From Siderastrea siderea (Eukaryota > Cnidaria > Anthozoa > Scleractinia > Rhizangiidae), in the NCBI GenBank assembly GCA_964030785.1, contig OZ034975.1:33199769-33263768 (forward strand): a DNA stretch of 64,000 nucleotides. Direction: 5' to 3'. The translations under genes were made by a program, and so were the position numbers. The notes below the pieces were generated by a model. It was not told where the DNA came from. It ran no database searches and saw nothing but the letters and a program-made list of their open reading frames with translations. Of the stretch, positions 63,919 to 64,000 are shown piece after piece. The first letter of the stretch is position 1. Each line of letters begins with the position of its first letter.

Positions 63919-64000
63919 AATATGTTATTTACCTGCTTAGGTCGGTCCGTATAGGGAAAACCTGTGCCGTCGGTCTTGAGTACGTACTCAAGACCACGGG
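63919..64000. repeat. edge of the dispersed palindromic repeat seen at 37.6 kb
   Basis: ATAAATATGTTATTTACCTG, GTCCGTATAGGGAAAA and CGGTCTTGAGTACG match 37620-37700 (ATAAACATGTTATTCACCGG, GTTCGTATAGGGAAGA, CAATCTTGAGTACG). The copy runs off the window. Confidence 0.65.

Overview
This is animal genomic DNA: AT-rich, spliced, and very rich in transposons. The mix of Ig/FN3 exons all in phase 1, Crypton-type tyrosine recombinases, a Penelope-like relic, tRNA-derived SINEs and many short inverted-repeat elements suggests an anthozoan cnidarian, probably a stony coral. That is inference; nothing here names the species.

The one clear host gene lies on the + strand from about 24.99 kb to beyond 62.87 kb. 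A signal-peptide exon is followed by a V-type Ig exon, a 24.5-kb intron, four more Ig exons, three FN3 exons, a short linker exon, a transmembrane exon and a small cytoplasmic exon. Every internal junction I could read is phase 1 apart from the Ig4 acceptor, where one extra A in a homopolymer breaks the frame. The window ends before the cytoplasmic domain. A receptor tyrosine kinase of the Ig/FN3 type or an NCAM-like adhesion receptor both fit.

Region by region. 1-6.3 kb: sparse, with an orphan exon at 4960-5051, a possible terminal exon at 5640, a Penelope-end-like foldback and small hairpins. 6.3-21.24 kb: a ~210-bp satellite array split in two by an 11.77-kb CACTG-ended element. Nested inside that element are a SINE, a Harbinger-type MITE, a foldback element, a TTAA-flanked element carrying an inverted 9-bp minisatellite, and a 1.1-kb array of 32-bp repeats. 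21.5-24.9 kb: mostly unassigned, with one local repeat. 25-29 kb: intron 1, with a MITE and a LINE relic. 29.4-53.9 kb: the giant intron 2, holding a TTAA element, a Penelope endonuclease relic, a broken Crypton recombinase with a MITE inside it, a large AT palindrome, an intact intronless zinc-finger/tyrosine-recombinase/Myb gene beside a dense GGAAC/GTTCC array, a LINE inserted into a LINE, and a 1.5-1.7-kb inverted duplication. 53.9-62.9 kb: the remaining receptor exons. 62.9-64 kb: intronic sequence and the edge of a dispersed repeat.

The most unusual items are the zinc-finger/recombinase/Myb gene with the adjacent motif array, the 11.77-kb element in the satellite, and the inverted duplication whose two arms give an empty and a filled site for the same MITE.
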